Shown: positions 32,363 to 41,604, counted from the stretch's first letter. The stretch: 41,742 nt of DNA from Megasphaera sp. AM44-1BH (GCF_003467125.1 NZ_QSFA01000021.1:1-41742); one strand, 5' to 3'. Numbers and translations: made by a program. The notes: generated from the letters alone by a model not told the origin.

Positions 32363-33664
32363 ATGGATGTAATGCAAGAATATGCCGATAAGAAAAAGAC
32401 GCCGGAACAGATTGCCGCCTGTGTGGAATCGGGCTGGTCCTGCTGTGCTGATATTTCGGGAGCGATTCCACCGGTCCTGGCGGAGGCACTGGGGAAACGG
32501 GCCGCTTCCGGGGAAATACAGGATGTGACATGTCATACTCTGCTCGATGTAACGCCTCTGGGAACGCTGTCTCCCGAAGCCTATCCGAATATTACGCCAG
32601 TTACCTGGTTTTCCGGTGGCGGTCTGCGTAAAGCGGCCAATGAGGGGCGCTGTGATATCATGCCCTGCTATTATCACGATGCGCCGGGACTGTTTGAACG
32701 ATATATCGATATTGATGCTTTCTTTGCCCAGGTCTCTCCTATGGATAAGCACGGGTATTTCAGTACCAGCCTGAGCGGTTCCTGCAGTGCTGCCATGATA
32801 CGGAAAGCCCGTCATATTTATCTGGAAGTCAATGACCAGCTTCCACGGGTACTTACGGCACCGCAGATCCATATTTCCCAGGTCGATGGACTGTGTGAAA
32901 CATCCCATGCCCTGCCGATTGTGCCGCCGGTACAAATCGACGATATCAGCCGTACCATCGGTGGATATATCGCCGAAGAAGTCCCCGACGGGGCGACACT
33001 GCAGCTCGGTATCGGCGCCGTGCCGGAAGCCGTAGGGCTGGCCCTCAAGGATAAGCATGATCTGGGAATCCATACGGAACTGTTCACAGACAGCATGGTA
33101 GAACTCATAGAATGCGGAGCCGTCACCAATGACAGAAAACCGATTCACCAGGGAAAGACGGTGGCGACACTGACCTTTGGTTCCCAGCGTATCTACGATT
33201 TTATCGATGATAATCCGGCATTTCTCATGCTGCCTGTCGATTATGTCAATGACCCGGCAGTCATTGCCCGCCATCCTGATTTTATTTCCGTCAATGCGGC
33301 TATTGAAGTCGATTTCTTTGGCCAGGCCTGTTCGGAATCGACGGGGACACGACATATTTCTGGTACAGGCGGCCAGGCTGATTACGTGCGCGGCGCCATC
33401 TGCTCACCGGGCGGAAAGAGCTTTATTGCCTTCCCATCTACGGCAAAAGGTGGTACTATCAGCAAAATCGTGCCGACTCTGACACCGGGGGCCATCGTTT
33501 CGACGAGTAAAAATGATATTGATTACGTCGTTACAGAATACGGCATAGCCAAATTGCGGGGGAAAACCCTTTCCCAGCGGACAAAAGCCCTGATAGGGAT
33601 TGCCCATCCGAAATTCCGGGAAGAACTGACCTTTGCTGCTAAAAAAATGCACATTCTGATTTAA
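32363..33664 (+). CDS. Acetyl-CoA hydrolase/transferase family CoA-transferase
   Basis: The 433-residue protein moves CoA between acyl groups and acetate. Family motifs include GATLQLGIGAVPEAV, GIHTELFTDSMVELIE, ALIGIAHP and SISGTGG-like HISGTGGQADYV with the IEVDFFGQ segment. It is a paralogue of the next gene (about the same length, same order of motifs) but diverged. The shorter 433-residue form is most like 4-hydroxybutyrate/acyl-CoA:acetate transferases; the precise acyl group cannot be read from sequence. ATG at 32363 is chosen for AAAGGAG; an in-frame ATG at 32345 overlaps that site. Confidence 0.88.
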   Translation: MDVMQEYADKKKTPEQIAACVESGWSCCADISGAIPPVLAEALGKRAASGEIQDVTCHTLLDVTPLGTLSPEAYPNITPVTWFSGGGLRKAANEGRCDIMPCYYHDAPGLFERYIDIDAFFAQVSPMDKHGYFSTSLSGSCSAAMIRKARHIYLEVNDQLPRVLTAPQIHISQVDGLCETSHALPIVPPVQIDDISRTIGGYIAEEVPDGATLQLGIGAVPEAVGLALKDKHDLGIHTELFTDSMVELIECGAVTNDRKPIHQGKTVATLTFGSQRIYDFIDDNPAFLMLPVDYVNDPAVIARHPDFISVNAAIEVDFFGQACSESTGTRHISGTGGQADYVRGAICSPGGKSFIAFPSTAKGGTISKIVPTLTPGAIVSTSKNDIDYVVTEYGIAKLRGKTLSQRTKALIGIAHPKFREELTFAAKKMHILI

Positions 33665-33718
33665 TATGCGGGTATTGCGTATAATACAAAATATAAATAT
33701 AAATTTCGCATAGATATC

Positions 33719-33747
33719 TTGCGTAAAACGTTTTAATAAGCTATACT
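33719..33747 (+). promoter_or_regulatory. Promoter of the second CoA-transferase
   Basis: TTGCGT and TATACT are spaced by 17 bases, with about 75 bases of leader to the start codon. The two CoA-transferases can thus be expressed separately. Confidence 0.65.
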
Positions 33748-33827
33748 GTATCTGTGAATTTTAGAACAATATTTTCGTAATACGTGTAGTGGTAAAACCA
33801 CACAGTGGGAAAGGTTTGGTGAACAGA

Positions 33828-35171
33828 ATGTCAGAATGGACGGCCATGTATAAACAGAAACTGACGACTCCGGAACAAGCAGTTACACTCGTAAAGGACG
33901 GTGACTGGGTCGATTATGGCATGACGACCTCCCAGCCGGTACTGCTCGATAAAGCGCTGGCGGGCCGCAAAGATGAGTTACACGATATTAAAGTACGGGA
34001 AACCATGTCCCTGTTTCCCCGTCAGGTCTGCGAATGCGACCCCGGTTGTGATACCTTTACGGTCATGAACTGGCATCTCAGCGGATATGACCGCAAACTG
34101 GCAGCACAGTCGCGCATGTTTTTTAATCCCATGTGTTTCCGCAATGAACCGTCGATTTACCGTAATATCATTGATGTCGATGTCGCTATGATCACCGTAG
34201 CGCCCATGGATAAACATGGCTATTTCAACTTTGGCCTTTGTGCCGCCGTGACCGAAGCTATTACGAAAAAGGCTAAAAAAGTCATTGTCGAAGTCAATCC
34301 ACATATGCCGCGTTGTCTTGGCGGCCGTGGGGAAGCTATCCACATTTCTGACGTCGATGCCATCGTCGAAGCACCGGATGTGCCGGTGCCGACCATTCCC
34401 TTTGTCCTCGGCAATGATATCGATCAGAAAATCGCGTCTTATATCGTCGATGCTATCCCTGATGGGGCTACTCTGCAGCTGGGCATTGGAGGCCTGCCCA
34501 ACAGCGTAGGTGCCATGATTGCCAAATCGGATTTGAAGGACCTCGGTGTCCATACAGAAATGCTCGTCGATGCCTTCTACCTTATGGCTAAGGAAGGCCG
34601 GCTGACAAATAAAGTCAAAAACCTGAACCGCGATAAAGGCGTCTTTGCCTTTGCCCTTGGCTCTCAGGACTTATATGACTGGGTAGATGACAATCCTGCC
34701 CTGGCAACGTTCCCTATCGATTACGTAAATGATCCGGCTGTCATCGGGCAGATTGATAATTTCATTTCCATCAACAGCTGCATCGAAGTAGACCTCTATG
34801 GACAGGTATCGGCCGAATCCATGGGGACCCATCAGATCAGTGGCAGCGGCGGCCAGCTTGACTTCACCGACGGCGCGTACCGGTCCAAAGGCGGCAAATC
34901 GATCATTGCCATGCATGCGACCCATACAGATAAGAAGACCGGTACAGTTACATCCAATATCAGCCCTGTCCTGAAAGCGGGTACAACTGTCACCGATCCC
35001 CGCTCCCAGACACACTGGATTGCGACAGAATACGGCATGGTAAACCTTATGGGCAAATCGACCTGGCAGCGTGCAGAAGCCCTTATCGGCCTGGCACACC
35101 CTGATTTCCGGGACGAACTCATCAAAGAAGCGGACAAGATGCATATCTGGCGCAAGAGCAACAAACGGTAA
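33828..35171 (+). CDS. Butyryl-CoA:acetate CoA-transferase-like protein
   Basis: The 447-residue length and the opening MSEWTAMYKQKLTTPEQAV...GDWVDYG match butyryl-CoA:acetate CoA-transferases of butyrate-forming Firmicutes. GATLQLGIGGLPNSVGAMI, GVHTEMLVDAFY, INSCIEVDLYGQVSAES and HQISGSGGQLDF are conserved. In a lactate fermenter it would release butyrate (or propionate/valerate) while activating acetate. The ATG at 33828 gives the usual length; its ribosome site AAAGG is 13 bases away, and a GTG at 33819 is an alternative start only four bases from the site. It is followed by a strong terminator. Confidence 0.9.
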   Translation: MSEWTAMYKQKLTTPEQAVTLVKDGDWVDYGMTTSQPVLLDKALAGRKDELHDIKVRETMSLFPRQVCECDPGCDTFTVMNWHLSGYDRKLAAQSRMFFNPMCFRNEPSIYRNIIDVDVAMITVAPMDKHGYFNFGLCAAVTEAITKKAKKVIVEVNPHMPRCLGGRGEAIHISDVDAIVEAPDVPVPTIPFVLGNDIDQKIASYIVDAIPDGATLQLGIGGLPNSVGAMIAKSDLKDLGVHTEMLVDAFYLMAKEGRLTNKVKNLNRDKGVFAFALGSQDLYDWVDDNPALATFPIDYVNDPAVIGQIDNFISINSCIEVDLYGQVSAESMGTHQISGSGGQLDFTDGAYRSKGGKSIIAMHATHTDKKTGTVTSNISPVLKAGTTVTDPRSQTHWIATEYGMVNLMGKSTWQRAEALIGLAHPDFRDELIKEADKMHIWRKSNKR

Positions 35172-35193
35172 TTGACATTCCTTTGCAGAATCT

Positions 35194-35236
35194 AAAAACA
35201 CTGCTGTATATCGTTAGATATATAGCAGTGTTTTTA
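35194..35236 (+). terminator. Terminator after the CoA-transferase gene
   Basis: AAAAACACTGCTGTATATC pairs with GATATATAGCAGTGTTTTT (one wobble) around GTTA. Confidence 0.85.
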
Positions 35237-35390
35237 GGTCAGGCTGGAAGCCGCGTTCCCCGTTGTGGGGAGTATCATTTATAAATGGACCATGGTGCTG
35301 GTTTAATATTGCTGAAATGCATCCTAAATGGCCCGGCAAGGCGTTTTTTTGCTATTTGGGTTTATTTACCTATCTATTTCCTCTGATTTT
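35237..35390 (+). other. Unassigned structured intergenic stretch before gyrA
   Basis: Between a terminator and the gyrA promoter lies GC-richer sequence with several small self-complementary parts (TCCCC-GTTGT-GGGGA, CATTTATAAATG, ACCATGGT, ATGCAT), a possible long-range pairing TTTAGG with CCTAAA and a run of seven T at 35344-35350. I see no ORF and no riboswitch or RNA family I recognise. Confidence 0.3.
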
Positions 35391-35399
35391 TGGTATAAT
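35391..35399 (+). promoter_or_regulatory. Extended -10 promoter for gyrA
   Basis: TGG-TATAAT lies about 68 bases upstream of the GTG start. The -35 is weak. Confidence 0.55.
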
Positions 35400-35466
35400 A
35401 GTACAGATGCTCTATATATAGATATATATAAGCGATTATTTTTTTTATTATATATGAGGTGACATT

Positions 35467-37947
35467 GTGGACGAACAAAACGTTGATAAAATTTTGCCGG
35501 TTTGTCTGGAAAGTGAAATGCAGACCTCGTACATCGATTATGCGATGAGCGTTATCATCACGCGTGCCCTGCCGGACGTGCGCGATGGTCTGAAACCTGT
35601 TCACCGCCGCATTCTGTATGCGATGCACGAAGCGGGCATGACACCGAACAAGCCCTATAAGAAATCAGCACGTATCGTCGGTGAAGTTTTAGGTAAATAT
35701 CATCCCCATGGTGATAGTTCTGTATACGATGCAACCGTCCGCCTGGCCCAGGATTTTTCTACCCGGTATCCACTGGTAGATGGTCATGGCAACTTCGGTT
35801 CTGTCGATGGCGACTCGGCGGCAGCTATGCGTTATACAGAAGTCCGCATGGCTAAAATTACAGGTGAAATGCTGGAAGATATCGACAAGGATACCGTCGA
35901 TTTCATGCCTAACTATGATGGTTCTCTTCAGGAACCGACGGTCCTGCCTTCCAAGATCCCGAATCTGCTGGTCAATGGTTCGGCTGGCATTGCTGTCGGC
36001 ATGGCGACGAACATCCCGCCCCATAACCTGGGCGAAGTCATCGACGGCTGTGTCATGCTCATCGATAACCCTGAAGCCAGTCTGGAAGAACTGATGACAA
36101 AAATACAGGGACCGGATTTCCCGACAGGTGCTAAAATCATGGGCCGCGATGGCATCATCAAAGCCTATGCGACGGGCCGGGGCAGCATAAAGATGCGCTC
36201 CTGTGCAGAAATCGAACCGATGAATAAAGGTAAGCATCGTATCGTCGTTTCGGAAATCCCTTATCAGGTCAATAAGGCACGGGTCATTGAAACCATTGCC
36301 GATCTGTCCCGGAATAAAGAAATCGATGGCATTACGGCACTGCGGGATGAATCGGACCGCAAGGGTATGCGCATTGTCATCGAACTGCGCGCCGATGCCA
36401 ATCCGGATATTGTGCTGAATAAGCTCTATAAGCATACACAACTGCAGGAAACGTTTGGTGTCATTATGCTGGCCCTCGTCGATGGGCATCCCCGCGTCCT
36501 GACATTGAAACAGGTACTGCATTATTATCTGGCGCACCAGCAGGATGTCATAACCAGACGGTGCAAGTTCGAACTGGAAAAGGCACTGGCCCGGGCCCAC
36601 ATCTTGGAAGGCCTGCTCATCGCCCTTGACCATATTGATGAAGTCATCCGGACGATCCGCGAATCCCAGACAGATGAAATTGCCAAGACGGCTCTCATGA
36701 GCAAGTTCGGTCTCAGCGAAAAACAGTCGGTGGCCATCCTCGATATGCGTCTGCGCCGCCTGACCGGACTGGAACGGGAAAAAATCGAACAGGAATATAA
36801 AGAACTGGAAGATCGGATTGCCTATCTGCGCGATGTGCTCTCCGATACGCATAAAATCATGGGTATAGTAAAAGACGAACTCCTGGATGCCAAAAAGCGG
36901 TTTGCCGATCCGCGGCGGACACAGATTGTGGCCGATACATCGGAATTTGGCGTAGAAGATATGATCCCTGATGAACGCATGGTCCTGACACTGACCCGTC
37001 GTGGATATATCAAACGCATCAATGCCAATGTATATCATACGCAAAATAAAGGTGGCCGGGGCATCAAAGGGATGGGGACGAAAGATGAAGATGCAGTCAA
37101 TCATCTGCTCTATACCTCGTCGCTGAACACGGTGCTCTTCTTTACCAACCTGGGCCGTGTCTACCGCCTCAAGGCATATGAAATCCCGGAAGCCAACAGC
37201 CGTAATTCCAAGGGAATCGCTGCGATTAACCTGCTGCCTCTCGACAGCGGGGAAAAAGTCAATGCCCTGATCGATCTCGATCAGGTGGATCCGTCCATGA
37301 ATCTCTTTATGGCTACGGAACAAGGCAGGGTCAAAAAGACGGAACTGCAGGAATTCAAAAATGTCCGCCGCAACGGTCTCATTGCTATTTCCCTCGTCGA
37401 AGGGGACCATCTGGCCAAAGTGCGTCTCACGACGGGCGGGCAGAACATCATCCTGGCAACGAAACTGGGGATGGCTATCTGCTTCAATGAAGACGATGTC
37501 CGTCCGATGGGCCGCAATACCCGCGGTGTCCGCGGCATTGATCTGGCTCCGGGCGATATGGTCATCGGGGCTGATATACTCACACCGGGCTGCCAGGTCC
37601 TCACAGTCAGTGAAGAAGGATTTGGCAAGCGCAATAACGTGGAAGCCTACAAGGTGCAGAACCGCGGCGGCAAGGGCGTCAAGAACTTCAAGATTACTGA
37701 GAAAACCGGCGATGTCGTCGGCGTCGAAGTCGTCCGCGATAATCAGGAACTGATGCTCATTACCGGCAATGGAATCGTCATCCGCACCGATGTGGAAAGC
37801 ATTGGCATCAAGAAAGGCAAGATTACATCAGGCGTCAAGATCCAGAGGCTGGAAGAAGACGACAAAGTAACGGCCCTTGATACGATTGCCATCGATGGAG
37901 AAGATGAAGAACAGGATTCTCCGCAAGATTTGTTTCAAAAACAATAA
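35467..37947 (+). CDS. gyrA: DNA gyrase subunit A
   Basis: Breakage-reunion subunit of type II topoisomerase, 826 residues. Catalytic Tyr123 lies in MRYTEVRMA. The quinolone-determining region reads HPHGDSSVYD, with Ser84 and Asp88 (E. coli Ser83 and Asp87) in the wild-type, susceptible state. The C-terminal beta-pinwheel contains the GyrA box QNRGGKG, which separates gyrase from ParC. The acidic tail (DGEDEEQDSPQ) is typical of gyrases. The start is GTG at 35467 behind GAGGTG. gyrB is not adjacent, unlike many Firmicutes. Confidence 0.96.
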   Translation: MDEQNVDKILPVCLESEMQTSYIDYAMSVIITRALPDVRDGLKPVHRRILYAMHEAGMTPNKPYKKSARIVGEVLGKYHPHGDSSVYDATVRLAQDFSTRYPLVDGHGNFGSVDGDSAAAMRYTEVRMAKITGEMLEDIDKDTVDFMPNYDGSLQEPTVLPSKIPNLLVNGSAGIAVGMATNIPPHNLGEVIDGCVMLIDNPEASLEELMTKIQGPDFPTGAKIMGRDGIIKAYATGRGSIKMRSCAEIEPMNKGKHRIVVSEIPYQVNKARVIETIADLSRNKEIDGITALRDESDRKGMRIVIELRADANPDIVLNKLYKHTQLQETFGVIMLALVDGHPRVLTLKQVLHYYLAHQQDVITRRCKFELEKALARAHILEGLLIALDHIDEVIRTIRESQTDEIAKTALMSKFGLSEKQSVAILDMRLRRLTGLEREKIEQEYKELEDRIAYLRDVLSDTHKIMGIVKDELLDAKKRFADPRRTQIVADTSEFGVEDMIPDERMVLTLTRRGYIKRINANVYHTQNKGGRGIKGMGTKDEDAVNHLLYTSSLNTVLFFTNLGRVYRLKAYEIPEANSRNSKGIAAINLLPLDSGEKVNALIDLDQVDPSMNLFMATEQGRVKKTELQEFKNVRRNGLIAISLVEGDHLAKVRLTTGGQNIILATKLGMAICFNEDDVRPMGRNTRGVRGIDLAPGDMVIGADILTPGCQVLTVSEEGFGKRNNVEAYKVQNRGGKGVKNFKITEKTGDVVGVEVVRDNQELMLITGNGIVIRTDVESIGIKKGKITSGVKIQRLEEDDKVTALDTIAIDGEDEEQDSPQDLFQKQ

Positions 37948-37961
37948 AGAATTCAGAAAGA

Positions 37962-37986
37962 GGCGTCCCTGAGGGGCGCTTTTTTC
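37962..37986 (+). terminator. Terminator after gyrA
   Basis: GCGTCCC pairs with GGGGCGC around TGA and is followed by six T. Confidence 0.8.
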
Positions 37987-38079
37987 TATGCAGAAAATGA
38001 AACATTATGTCTTGTTCTATACCGATTTTGATAAATCCGGATATACGGGGATTTCCTGACTCTTTTACCGGTACGGATA

Positions 38080-38088
38080 TGATAAAAT
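38080..38088 (+). promoter_or_regulatory. Possible extended -10 promoter for the GntR gene
   Basis: TGA-TAAAAT lies about 35 bases upstream of the start codon. Confidence 0.35.
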
Positions 38089-38122
38089 AGTAACTGATCA
38101 TAGCGGTAATGGGGTGAACAAA

Positions 38123-38860
38123 GTGGACAAGCAGTCGGTTGAACGTATGAGAAAACAAAATCCGTTCCTGTCTCTCAGCGAGATAGTGTATGATATTTTA
38201 CTTCAGGAAATTGTCAGCTTCCGTCTGGCCCCGGGCAGCCGTGTCAATGAAAGTACCGTTGCCGAAGTACTGGGCGTCAGCCGGTCCCCTGTCAAGAATG
38301 CTCTGACAAGGCTCCTGCATAACTCTTATGTTGTCCGTCAGCCGGGATACAGGGTTGCCGCATTTTCTGAAAAGGAATATACAGATATTGCAGAGCTGTC
38401 GGAGCTGATTGAACCCTATGCGGCAGGCCGGGCTGCCATTGCCATTAAAGGTGAGGAACTGGACGCCCTGTATGACATAGCAGAACAACTTCACCGCATC
38501 TGTGTAGAGAATGGAAATTTACAGCACCGGTATATTGATATCGTAGACCTGGAATATCAGTTTCATTCCCGCATCGTCCATCTGGCAGATCATCCTTTGC
38601 TGGAAGAATTTTATGAACACATTAAATATAAGCTATACCGGTATAGAAGCTATCTGAATTATGATCCGCCCGTAGGATATTTTAAAGTCGTCGGGATGGA
38701 ACATCTGACGATTTGTGACATCTTGAAAATGCGGGATCAGGGTATGGCTGAAGCGATTATGCGGCGGCATCTCTCCCTGGCCCGGGCCGAGTTCAAACGC
38801 AAATTTCCTGCCGGAAGCAACCGGGATTGCAGTAAAAAAAGTCCTTTTTCGTCACAATAA
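38123..38860 (+). CDS. GntR-family regulator, FadR/FCD subfamily
   Basis: The 245-residue protein has an N-terminal winged helix (SEIVYDILLQEIVSFRLAPGSRVNESTVAEVLGVSRSPVKNAL region, residues about 20-75) and a helical FCD ligand domain with the metal-site histidines in EYQFHSRIVHLAD and MEHLTICD, MRRHL. FCD regulators usually respond to organic acids such as lactate or pyruvate. It precedes the transporter and lactate dehydrogenase and may control them; this is inferred from position. GTG at 38123 is chosen because GGGGTGA lies five bases before it; GTG at 38114 overlaps that site. Confidence 0.85.
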   Translation: MDKQSVERMRKQNPFLSLSEIVYDILLQEIVSFRLAPGSRVNESTVAEVLGVSRSPVKNALTRLLHNSYVVRQPGYRVAAFSEKEYTDIAELSELIEPYAAGRAAIAIKGEELDALYDIAEQLHRICVENGNLQHRYIDIVDLEYQFHSRIVHLADHPLLEEFYEHIKYKLYRYRSYLNYDPPVGYFKVVGMEHLTICDILKMRDQGMAEAIMRRHLSLARAEFKRKFPAGSNRDCSKKSPFSSQ

Positions 38861-38880
38861 TACAAAAAAGAAAGAAATTA

Positions 38881-38926
38881 TCTGGCAAAATATTAATTTA
38901 TTATGATATTTTGCCGGATTTTTTTA
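38881..38926 (+). terminator. Terminator after the GntR gene
   Basis: CTGGCAAAATAT pairs with ATATTTTGCCGG (one wobble) around a 12-base loop, followed by ATTTTTTT. The remaining stretch to 39155 has only the promoter listed next. Confidence 0.8.
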
Positions 38927-39037
38927 TTATATAACGATAAAAGGAAGAACCAAAATGTAATAATTTATACAAAAATGGACGAAAAGGAGTCCCGAATGAG
39001 AAGAATAAAATGAACACAAACGTCATACTGGTCGGAG

Positions 39038-39067
39038 TTTGACTCTTTAATTGGATAATGTTAACAT
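39038..39067 (+). promoter_or_regulatory. Possible promoter of the transporter–lactate dehydrogenase unit
   Basis: TTGACT and TAACAT are spaced by 18 bases, about 85 bases before the transporter start. An inverted repeat that might bind the GntR regulator was not found with confidence. Confidence 0.4.
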
Positions 39068-39155
39068 AAATGCATGAAAGAAATTCGATTCGGTAATAAT
39101 TAAATAAGGCAACGATGTTTTCAGGTATCATTTTATGTGTAAGGAGGTATGAAGC

Positions 39156-40124
39156 ATGAGTGGTTTCGAAAAGTTCGTAAAATTTGTCACTAAATATGTG
39201 ACGCTGTGGGTCATTTTATGTGCCGTATTTGCATATTTTGTGCCGACACCGTTCAAACCATACGGTGGGACGATTCCCTGGTTCCTGGGCATTATTATGC
39301 TGAGCATGGGCCTTTCTATGACGCCCAATGATTTCAAGCTGGTTCTGACCCGGCCGAAAGATGTCATCGTCGGTATCGTGACACTGTATGCGTTTATGCC
39401 TCTCGTCGGGCTGGGGCTGGGAACGGTATTCAATCTGGATCCGATGCTGACTGTCGGCCTCGTGCTTCTGGGTTGCACACCGACAGGGACATCTTCCAAT
39501 GTCATGACCTTCCTGGCTAAAGGCGATAAGGCTCTGGCCGTTACGGTATCGAGCCTGAGTACCATCGTAGCGCCGGTCGTCATGCCTATGCTGCTTCTCT
39601 TTTATGTGGGAAAATATCTTCCTATTGATGCGGTAGGCCTGTTTATGAGTATCATTAAAATCGTTATTATTCCTATTGCACTGGGACTTCTGATTCACAA
39701 ATTCTTTAATAAACAAATGCCGGTTATTCTGAAAGTCGTGCCGTTGGCAACAGTAGCTGCCATCGTCTGCATCATTTCCGTCATCGTTGCGCTCAACGTA
39801 GAACGGCTGCAGGCTGTAGCAGGAATGGCTGCTTTGACATTGGTACTGTATACGGGTATCGGTCTGGCTATCGGATACGGTGTAGCCCGTCTGCTGCGCA
39901 TGAAAGCTCCGAAACGGAAAGCCATGACGTTTATCGTCGGTGTACAGAACACGGCACTGGCAGTTACTCTGGGCATTACGTATTTTGATCCTATGTCGGC
40001 AATTCCGGGAGCTATCGGCGTTGTCTGGACGACCGTATTCTGCTCCTTTGTTGCCTCACTCTGGGGGAACAAGACAGAAGATGCAGCAGAAGCAGCTCCC
40101 CCTGCACAGGGAACCGCTCATTGA
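39156..40124 (+). CDS. Bile acid:sodium symporter (BASS) family transporter
   Basis: The 322-residue protein has nine or ten predicted membrane helices and the family signature GCTPTGTSSNVMTFLAKGD, with the related MSMGLSMTPNDF and GVQNTALAVTLG motifs. Bacterial BASS proteins are sodium-coupled importers; besides bile acids, members carry pyruvate, 2-keto acids or pantothenate. The neighbouring lactate dehydrogenase suggests lactate, pyruvate or another small organic acid. It has a strong AAGGAGG ribosome site and lies 64 bases before the dehydrogenase gene. Confidence 0.9.
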   Translation: MSGFEKFVKFVTKYVTLWVILCAVFAYFVPTPFKPYGGTIPWFLGIIMLSMGLSMTPNDFKLVLTRPKDVIVGIVTLYAFMPLVGLGLGTVFNLDPMLTVGLVLLGCTPTGTSSNVMTFLAKGDKALAVTVSSLSTIVAPVVMPMLLLFYVGKYLPIDAVGLFMSIIKIVIIPIALGLLIHKFFNKQMPVILKVVPLATVAAIVCIISVIVALNVERLQAVAGMAALTLVLYTGIGLAIGYGVARLLRMKAPKRKAMTFIVGVQNTALAVTLGITYFDPMSAIPGAIGVVWTTVFCSFVASLWGNKTEDAAEAAPPAQGTAH

Positions 40125-40188
40125 GCTCAATGATATGGATACGATGCCGCAGTGTATGAGGCATTAATATAGGAAGGAGAGATAGGTT

Positions 40189-41604
40189 ATGGCAAGATTT
40201 AACAAGGTATCGGCAGAATTATTGGACGAACTGAAAAAAGTACTGGGAGAAAAAGGCGTAACCGTAGATCCGGAAAAATTGCAGACGTATCAGACTGATG
40301 AAGAAGGCAACCCCTATTGGTTCCGTACCCCGGAAGTAGTCGTATTCCCGAAAACGACAGAAGAAGTAGCAGCGGTCATCAAATTGGCGAATAAGTACCT
40401 CGTACCGATTACTCCACGCGCTGCTGGTTCCGGCGTTGCCTGTGGTGCCATCCCTGTCTATCATGGCATCGTCATGGAACTGGACAAGATGGATAAAATC
40501 CTTAAAATTGATGAAGACAACCTCTACGCTGTCGTCCAGACAGGTGTCCGTACGAGTGTCATCCAGCAGGAATGCAAGCAGCGGGGACTCCTGTATGCTG
40601 GCGATCCCTGCAGTGCTGACAGCTGCCAGATCGGTGGTAACGTAGCAACCAATGCCGGCGGCAACAAGGCCGTAAAATATGGGACGACGCGGAATCAGAT
40701 TTATGGTATGAAAATCGTTACGCCGACCGGTGATATTGTAGATGTCGGTGCGCGGCTGCAGAAGTGCTCGACCGGGTATTGCCTGGAACAGCTCATCTGC
40801 GGGTCTGAAGGTACCTTGGGCGTGGTAACGGAAATTACGCTTAAACTGCGTCCGCTGCCGCCGTATAAATTTGACCTGGTAGCTATCTTTGATGAAGACG
40901 CCAAAGCCTTTGCCCTGCCGAATAAGATTTTAAAGGCCGGTATCGAACCTACCAGTATTGAATACATGGATAACAAGGCACTGAAGATGTGCAGCAATTT
41001 CTGCAAGGTAACGCTGCCCCATGTAGAAGAAAACTGCTGCTATGTCATCATTACCGTAGAATCCTTTGATGAAGATGAACTGGATAAGAAGATGGAAAAA
41101 ATCAGCGATCTCTGTGACGATATGGGTGCTGTAGATGTCATCCAGGCTGATGACCGTATCTGGGGATGCCGCCGTCAGTTTGCAGAAGCAGCCCGCGATA
41201 TCGATATCATGTTCGTAGCAGAAGACTTCGTTGTACCACTCGACAAGATTGCTGAAATTACAGCAGAAGTGCCGGGACTGGAAGAAAAACACGGAATCTA
41301 CACAGTAACATCGGCCCATATCGGCGATGGCAATATTCACGTACTGCCGCTTAATAAAGACGGCCTGTCACCGGAAGACTGGATGAAGAAGATGGCCGGT
41401 TTCCATAAAGACCTCTTTGAAAAAGTATATGCCCTGGGTGGTAAGATGTCTGGTGAACACGGCATTGGCTACAAGAAACTCGTTGATTTCAAACGCTGCA
41501 CTCCGCCGGGTGAATATAAGATGATCCGGGCTATCAAGAAAGCACTGGATCCGAATGATATCCTCAATCCGGCCAAGATTGTCGATCTGGAAGACAGCAT
41601 CTGA
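40189..41604 (+). CDS. FAD-linked D-lactate dehydrogenase (GlcD family)
   Basis: The 471-residue flavoprotein of the PCMH/VAO type oxidises a 2-hydroxy acid. The FAD domain shows VVVFPKTTEEVAAVIKLAN, PRAAGSGVACGA, GGNVATNAGGNKAVKYG and CGSEGTLGVVTE; the C-terminal domain has SAHIGDGNIHVLP, whose histidines can hold zinc, and GGKMSGEHGIGYKK. M. elsdenii is known for a zinc-flavin D-lactate dehydrogenase that passes electrons to an electron-transferring flavoprotein, and this gene fits it. Glycolate oxidase subunit D is the main alternative, but no GlcE/GlcF genes follow in the window. Codon use is that of a highly expressed gene. Confidence 0.88.
   Translation: MARFNKVSAELLDELKKVLGEKGVTVDPEKLQTYQTDEEGNPYWFRTPEVVVFPKTTEEVAAVIKLANKYLVPITPRAAGSGVACGAIPVYHGIVMELDKMDKILKIDEDNLYAVVQTGVRTSVIQQECKQRGLLYAGDPCSADSCQIGGNVATNAGGNKAVKYGTTRNQIYGMKIVTPTGDIVDVGARLQKCSTGYCLEQLICGSEGTLGVVTEITLKLRPLPPYKFDLVAIFDEDAKAFALPNKILKAGIEPTSIEYMDNKALKMCSNFCKVTLPHVEENCCYVIITVESFDEDELDKKMEKISDLCDDMGAVDVIQADDRIWGCRRQFAEAARDIDIMFVAEDFVVPLDKIAEITAEVPGLEEKHGIYTVTSAHIGDGNIHVLPLNKDGLSPEDWMKKMAGFHKDLFEKVYALGGKMSGEHGIGYKKLVDFKRCTPPGEYKMIRAIKKALDPNDILNPAKIVDLEDSI

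Noticed and set aside
35689..37410. Long open frame (573 codons) antisense to gyrA
   Set aside because: Same reason; gyrA motifs are intact on the other strand and the antisense product matches no family pattern.
38986..39013. Tiny ORF MRRIK behind an AAGGAG site
   Set aside because: It lies upstream of the proposed promoter of the transporter and is too short to judge; a leader peptide cannot be supported.
38901..39131. 76-codon minus-strand frame before the transporter
   Set aside because: AT-rich, low-complexity translation with no start signal; it lies over a terminator and a promoter.
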